Below are positions 6,939 through 10,679 of a stretch of DNA of 10,679 bases, piece by piece. The first letter of the stretch is position 1, and each line of letters opens with the position of its first letter. The notes under the pieces were generated by a model, which saw only the letters and a list, made by a program, of their open reading frames with translations, ran no database searches and was not told the origin of the DNA. The translations under genes were made by a program, and so were the position numbers. The stretch is from an uncultured Selenomonadaceae bacterium (lineage in GTDB: Bacteria; Bacillota; Negativicutes; Selenomonadales; Selenomonadaceae): assembly GCA_902782705.1 (NCBI GenBank), contig CACZOL010000011.1:1-10679 (forward strand), given 5' to 3'.

Positions 6939-7175
6939 ATGAAAAAAATCATCGACATTTTGCAGGAGCTTCGACCGGAGTTTGACTTCACAACGAGCGA
7001 AGACTATATCGAGGACGGAATGCTTGATTCCTTAGACATCGTTTCACTCGTCTCCATGATGGATAAGGAATTTGGCATTTCCATCAAGGGACGCGAAATC
7101 GTGCCGGAAAATTTTTCGAGCCTTGCAAAAATCCAGGCGCTCGTCAAAAAATATGGTGTAGCCGATGAAGTTTAA
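6939..7175 (+). CDS. Acyl carrier protein (DltC-like)
   Basis: A 78-residue acidic carrier protein. S31 in EDGMLDSLDIVSLV is the expected phosphopantetheine attachment site. The sequence around it resembles DltC-type and specialised carriers more than the fatty-acid AcpP consensus (which has DSLDTVEL). The ATG follows a perfect GGAGG (6927-6931) by 7 bases. The gene overlaps the next one by 11 bases. It presumably carries the acyl group built by the KAS III and reductase, an amino acid activated by the adenylation enzyme at 9840, or both in turn. A phosphopantetheinyl transferase must act from elsewhere. Confidence 0.92.
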   Translation: MKKIIDILQELRPEFDFTTSEDYIEDGMLDSLDIVSLVSMMDKEFGISIKGREIVPENFSSLAKIQALVKKYGVADEV

Positions 7176-8232
7176 ATTTCAAGGTAAGCGGATCGGCGGC
7201 ATTTTGACCGTTATCCCCAAGAATATCCGAACCTTCGAGGAAGAAATGGGGAACTATACGGCATCAACCGCCCGTATGAAACGCATGAAGGAAGTCATGG
7301 GCTACGGCGAGCATCGCATCGTCAAGCCTGATACCTGCGTTTCAGATATGGCAGTATTCGGTGCAGAACAGCTTTTTTCGCGCGGTCTCGTAAAAAAGGA
7401 CGAAATCGGGGCCTTGCTTCTCGTGACCGATTCACCCGACTATTTTCTTCCGCCGACGAGCAACATTATCCAAGGTCGACTAGGGCTTTCCGAGGGCGTG
7501 TATTGCCTTGATATGATTCAAGGTTGCTCGGGCTATGTCATTGGGCTTTTGCAGGCCTTCCAACTGTTGGAACAGTTGGAAGACAAAAAAGTCCTGTTGA
7601 TTGTCGGCACAACCTTGAGCCGGAAAGTATCCCCAAAGGATCGAAAAACGTATCCATTGGCAGGAGACGCCGTTTCCATTTCCATTGTAGAGAATTGCGC
7701 CGATGACGCCGAGCCGATTTTCGCCGAAATGCGAATGGACGGCACTCGGGCCGACGCATTGATGATTCCGGCTGGAGGCTTTCGGACGCCCTGCTCGCCG
7801 GAAACAGCAATCGAGCACGAAGACGAGGACGGCAATATCCGCTCTCTGAACAACATCGTGATGAAAGGCGGCGAGGTGTTCAACTTCATGCAAATAGACG
7901 TCCCGCCGCTAATCGAGGATATTTTACGGACAGCGGGCAAGACAAAAGAAGAGATTGACTGGTTTCTGTTCCATCAGCCTAACAAATTCATGGTCGAAAA
8001 GTTGGCGGACGGACTTGAAATCCCAAGAGAGAAATTACCGAGCAATATTGTCTCGCATTTCGGCAATTCCTCCGGGGCGACGATTCCGACGAATATCTGC
8101 TTCAACCTTGCGGATAAAATTCGTGAAAACTCTTTTGATGTATGCCTTTCCGGCTTTGGCGTCGGCTTGGCCTGGGGCGCGATTAGCATGAAGCTGGGGC
8201 CACTTCGGTTCTGCGAATTTGCGGAGTATTGA
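7165..8232 (+). CDS. 3-oxoacyl-ACP synthase III (KAS III, FabH-like)
   Basis: A 355-residue thiolase-fold enzyme, slightly longer than housekeeping FabH (about 320). The Cys-His-Asn triad is complete: C121 in IQGCSGYV, H270 in FLFHQPNKFM and N301 in HFGNSSGAT. This supports true decarboxylating condensation of an acyl-CoA starter with malonyl-ACP, giving acetoacetyl-ACP if the starter is acetyl-CoA. Some KAS III relatives are acyltransferases acting on sugars, but those I know, such as CerJ, have changed the Asn. The ATG at 7165 lies within the last codons of the ACP gene, so translation is coupled. Context makes this a dedicated enzyme for a sugar acyl group rather than for membrane lipid. 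Starter specificity is unknown. Confidence 0.9.
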   Translation: MKFKFQGKRIGGILTVIPKNIRTFEEEMGNYTASTARMKRMKEVMGYGEHRIVKPDTCVSDMAVFGAEQLFSRGLVKKDEIGALLLVTDSPDYFLPPTSNIIQGRLGLSEGVYCLDMIQGCSGYVIGLLQAFQLLEQLEDKKVLLIVGTTLSRKVSPKDRKTYPLAGDAVSISIVENCADDAEPIFAEMRMDGTRADALMIPAGGFRTPCSPETAIEHEDEDGNIRSLNNIVMKGGEVFNFMQIDVPPLIEDILRTAGKTKEEIDWFLFHQPNKFMVEKLADGLEIPREKLPSNIVSHFGNSSGATIPTNICFNLADKIRENSFDVCLSGFGVGLAWGAISMKLGPLRFCEFAEY

Positions 8233-8234
8233 AC

Positions 8235-8972
8235 ATGGAAAATTATGTATTGATTACGGGGGCATCCAGCGGTATTGGTCGCGCGACGGCGATACGACTT
8301 TCACAGTCATACCCGCTGGTTCTCGCTGGACGCGACGAAAAGCGTCTAAAAGAAACACAAGCAATGTGCGAAACCGCGGATTCGCATCTTCTTTGGCGCT
8401 ACAACCTCGCCGATGTAGAAGGAATTGCAGCAAGTCTGGCTTCCTTACTTAAAGAAAACTCCGCACCTGTGGGCGGCTTCGTCCACTCTGCCGGAATCGC
8501 GCCACTTGCACCGCTTCGCATGACAACGACGGTGCAAATGCAGACGATTATGAACGTCAACTTCTTCTCGGCAGTGGAAATCGTAAAACTGTTGACAAAC
8601 AAAAAAATCAACGGCAAAGCGCTAACCCGCGTCGTGCTGATTTCCAGTATTCAAAGCCGAATCGGCGCAAAGGGGCAGAGCGTTTACTGCGCATCGAAAT
8701 CCGCTCTCGAAGGGTTCATGCGGGCCATGGCCGAAGAACTTGCGCCGCGCGTGAACATAAACGCAATCCGCCCCGGCGCAATCCAAACGCCAATGGGTAA
8801 TCTTTTATTCCAGAACCAAGACCTTCTCGCCAAGCCTTCAGACGACAGTTACCTCCTAGGGCTTGGAGAACCGGAAGATATTGCCGCCATGACAGTCTTT
8901 TTAATGGGGGAAAACGCAAAATGGATTACGGGGCAAATCTTCACCGTAGACGGTGGGAGAAGCGCCCACTAG
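8235..8972 (+). CDS. Short-chain dehydrogenase/reductase, FabG-like
   Basis: A 245-residue classical SDR, the length of FabG. The dinucleotide-binding motif TGASSGIG is at residues 8-15, and the catalytic S138, Y151 and K155 (YCASK) sit at the same spacing as in FabG. The C-terminal TGQIFTVDGG is typical. The usual NNAG motif reads HSAG. Placed straight after the KAS III (2 bases apart), it probably reduces the 3-oxoacyl-ACP to 3-hydroxyacyl-ACP with NADPH. Reduction of a sugar ketone is an alternative. The ATG at 8235 is chosen with GGAG at 8223-8226; a TTG at 8229 would add only two residues. Confidence 0.9.
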   Translation: MENYVLITGASSGIGRATAIRLSQSYPLVLAGRDEKRLKETQAMCETADSHLLWRYNLADVEGIAASLASLLKENSAPVGGFVHSAGIAPLAPLRMTTTVQMQTIMNVNFFSAVEIVKLLTNKKINGKALTRVVLISSIQSRIGAKGQSVYCASKSALEGFMRAMAEELAPRVNINAIRPGAIQTPMGNLLFQNQDLLAKPSDDSYLLGLGEPEDIAAMTVFLMGENAKWITGQIFTVDGGRSAH

Positions 8973-8982
8973 GAGGGGAACT

Positions 8983-9822
8983 ATGGCAAAACAGCTTTTT
9001 TGCACAAATGCGGGGACGCAAGTTACAGATGAAGATTTTGTTTCGGCGCTCCGACAAGTAAACGCAAATAAGGCGGAAATCCTTTTTATTCATTTCGGAA
9101 TGACTTTCGGAACGCCGAACATGGAATTGAAACGCGACGAAATTTTAAGCGCAATTTACCGCGCAATCCGAGAAATGAATGTTAAGACAATTATTTTCCC
9201 GACATTCACCTTTAGTTTTCCTAACGGAAAAGATTACGACGTAAAGAAAAGCAAATCGAAAATGGGCGCTTTAAACGAATATGTCCGACGGCAACCGGAA
9301 ACGGTTCGTTCTCTCGATCCGTTGCTGTCCGTTGCACTCGTCGGGGTCAAGAAATATCTGGCTACGGGCGTAGGACGCGAATCTATTGGGCGTGATTGCA
9401 CTTTCGACATGTTGCATCGGGAGAAAAACGTGAAGTTCTTGTTCCTCGGGACAAAGCCACAGGACTGTTTCACCTATACGCATTATATCGAATGGGCAGC
9501 GACGGTGCCGTATCGTTATGATCGGGACTTCACCGGAACGATTCACGCGGACGGCGGGAGTTATACTGCCACATATAAATTGTTTGTGCGATACAAGGAC
9601 GTAATCCCAGGCGGGAACGATTTAACGGATATTTTGCTTTCGCGCGGCGATGCAAAAATGTGCGCGCTGGGCGACAGCGAAGTTTGGACGGTAGATGAAG
9701 CCCCTGCGTATAAGTTGCTTTGTGAGAAGCTCCAACAATATCCTGAATATATGTTATCGGCAAAATTGCCATCATCGTGGAACGATGAATTTATTTTGAA
9801 TGGGGAAATGAATTCCCTTTGA
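8983..9822 (+). CDS. AAC(3)-family N-acyltransferase
   Basis: A 279-residue member of the family named after aminoglycoside 3-N-acetyltransferases. Visible marks are IIFPTFTFSF, the stretch VRSLDPLLSVALVG (the usual R..HP..S motif, with Asp for His), and THYIEWAATVPYR with H167 and E170 at the conserved catalytic site. The start is the ATG at 8983 after AGGAGG (8971-8976); upstream in-frame GTG at 8953 falls in the reductase gene. In this setting it is unlikely to be a resistance gene. I infer that it transfers an acyl group from CoA or ACP to the amino group of the dideoxy sugar. It and the GNAT are the two candidates for that step. Local composition is more AT-rich than the genes at the left. 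Confidence 0.85.
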   Translation: MAKQLFCTNAGTQVTDEDFVSALRQVNANKAEILFIHFGMTFGTPNMELKRDEILSAIYRAIREMNVKTIIFPTFTFSFPNGKDYDVKKSKSKMGALNEYVRRQPETVRSLDPLLSVALVGVKKYLATGVGRESIGRDCTFDMLHREKNVKFLFLGTKPQDCFTYTHYIEWAATVPYRYDRDFTGTIHADGGSYTATYKLFVRYKDVIPGGNDLTDILLSRGDAKMCALGDSEVWTVDEAPAYKLLCEKLQQYPEYMLSAKLPSSWNDEFILNGEMNSL

Positions 9823-9839
9823 CTAGGAGCGAAACGCAA

Positions 9840-10679
9840 ATGGCAAGACTAGTGACCGACTATTTATATGCCGCAGCAGAAAAATATCCTGACAAACCCG
9901 CGTTTGTGGACGAGCATAACGCGCTTACCTTTCACGAGTTGCAAGACAGCGCGAAGCGAATTGCCACGCGATTGATTGCTGCGGGGCTTTTCAAGAAACC
10001 TGTTGCCGTGGCGCTGGGACAAAACGTGCATGCCGTCGCGACGTTTCTCGGCGCAGCGTACGCAGGGTGTTTCTATACCCCGCTTGATACCGATATGCCT
10101 GAGAGTCGCGTGCAAAAAATCCTAGAAACTTTGGATCCGGGCGCAGTGATTACAAGCGCCGCCTATCGTGAAAAAATGGCAACGGCTTTCCAATCGCAGG
10201 AACAAGTATGGCTGTATGACGAACTATTGCAAAAACCGCCGAACGATAAAGCCATAACCGAGGTTCAGGGTAGATTGATTGATACCGACGTGCTTTATGT
10301 CCTTTTCACCTCCGGGTCAACGGGAACGCCGAAAGGCGTCATCATCGGTCATCGCTCGGTCATAGATTATATCGACTGGGTGGAAGAAACTTTTCATATC
10401 AACAACGAGAGCGTTCTCGGCAATCAAGCACCGTTTTATTTCGACAATTCGGTGCTGGATATTTACAGTACATTGAAAAACGGAGCGACTACCTATATTA
10501 TCCCTCGAAAATGTTTCGCTTTCCCTATTCGCCTTTTGGAATATGTTCGCGATAAGAAAATCAACACTGTCTTTTGGGTGCCGTCGGTACTCACACAAAT
10601 TGCCAATTACGATTTGTTGGACGAGTGCGACATTGATTGTTTGCATACCGTGCTTTTTGCAGGCGAGGTCATGCCGACG
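9840..10679 (+). CDS. Amino-acid adenylation enzyme, DltA-like (cut by window end)
   Basis: The first 280 residues of an AMP-forming ligase, open to the window end. The phosphate-binding core motif is FTSGSTGTPKGV (TSGSTGTPKG at 157-166). The substrate-pocket stretch NQAPFYFDNSVLDIYSTL is very close to that of DltA. D202 falls where DltA and peptide-synthetase adenylation domains have the Asp binding the substrate amino group, which argues for an amino acid rather than a fatty acid. FAGEVMP near the end is the expected next motif. The ATG at 9840 follows AGGAG (9825-9829) by 10 bases and begins 17 bases after the AAC(3) stop. It probably loads an amino acid onto the ACP encoded at 6939. The C-terminal lid domain, and any fused carrier domain, are outside the window. 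Confidence 0.9.
   Translation, partial: MARLVTDYLYAAAEKYPDKPAFVDEHNALTFHELQDSAKRIATRLIAAGLFKKPVAVALGQNVHAVATFLGAAYAGCFYTPLDTDMPESRVQKILETLDPGAVITSAAYREKMATAFQSQEQVWLYDELLQKPPNDKAITEVQGRLIDTDVLYVLFTSGSTGTPKGVIIGHRSVIDYIDWVEETFHINNESVLGNQAPFYFDNSVLDIYSTLKNGATTYIIPRKCFAFPIRLLEYVRDKKINTVFWVPSVLTQIANYDLLDECDIDCLHTVLFAGEVMPT

Noticed and set aside
7165..8232. Housekeeping fatty-acid locus (ACP, FabH, FabG).
   Set aside because: There is no fabD, fabF, accB or plsX nearby, the ACP is DltC-like, and the genes are enclosed by sugar-modifying enzymes.
8983..9822. Antibiotic resistance gene.
   Set aside because: Family membership alone does not show this; the biosynthetic context points to acylation of a cellular amino sugar.

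Overview
The window reads as part of a chromosome of a moderately GC-rich bacterium. AGGAGG-type ribosome-binding sites and an rRNA leader with a Bacillota-style boxA sequence point to the Bacillota. Balanced base composition and a surface-sugar cluster would fit a Negativicute such as a Selenomonas relative, but that placement is inference. All ten protein genes lie on the + strand. The only convincing minus-strand signal is a probable rRNA promoter and leader at the left edge, pointing out of the window.

Layout. (1) 1-298: no protein gene. The left part holds a minus-strand TTGACA-N17-TAATAT promoter and a boxA-like leader, so a 16S rRNA gene probably starts just left of the window. The remainder is AT-rich and must contain the divergent promoter for the next genes. 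(2) 299-2604: a two-component system, an OmpR-type response regulator and a membrane histidine kinase, overlapping by ATGA. (3) 2601-2680: a good sigma-70-type promoter, with its -35 box on the kinase stop codon, and a 7-bp dyad around its -10 box. (4) 2681 to the right end: a co-directional, tightly packed sugar and acyl-group cluster. It encodes a two-domain glycosyltransferase, a FdtA/QdtA-type 3,4-ketoisomerase, a DegT-type PLP aminotransferase, a GNAT acyltransferase, an acyl carrier protein (ACP), a KAS III (FabH-like) enzyme, an FabG-like reductase, an AAC(3)-family N-acyltransferase, and a DltA-like amino-acid adenylation enzyme cut by the window end.

How the genes may work together (inference). 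The ketoisomerase and aminotransferase should turn dTDP-4-keto-6-deoxyglucose into a 3-amino-3,6-dideoxyhexose (Fuc3N or Qui3N type). The ACP, KAS III and reductase form a one-cycle fatty-acid module that could make 3-hydroxybutyryl-ACP. One of the two acyltransferases could put that group on the sugar amine, and the glycosyltransferase would move the finished sugar onto a surface polymer or protein such as LPS, S-layer or flagellin. The adenylation enzyme has the Asp typical of amino-acid activation and the ACP resembles DltC, so an amino acid may also be loaded onto the carrier. How these two acyl routes combine is the most interesting open question here. The genes supplying dTDP-4-keto-6-deoxyglucose (rmlA, rmlB) are not in the window.

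No tRNA, CRISPR array, insertion sequence or clear operon terminator was seen.
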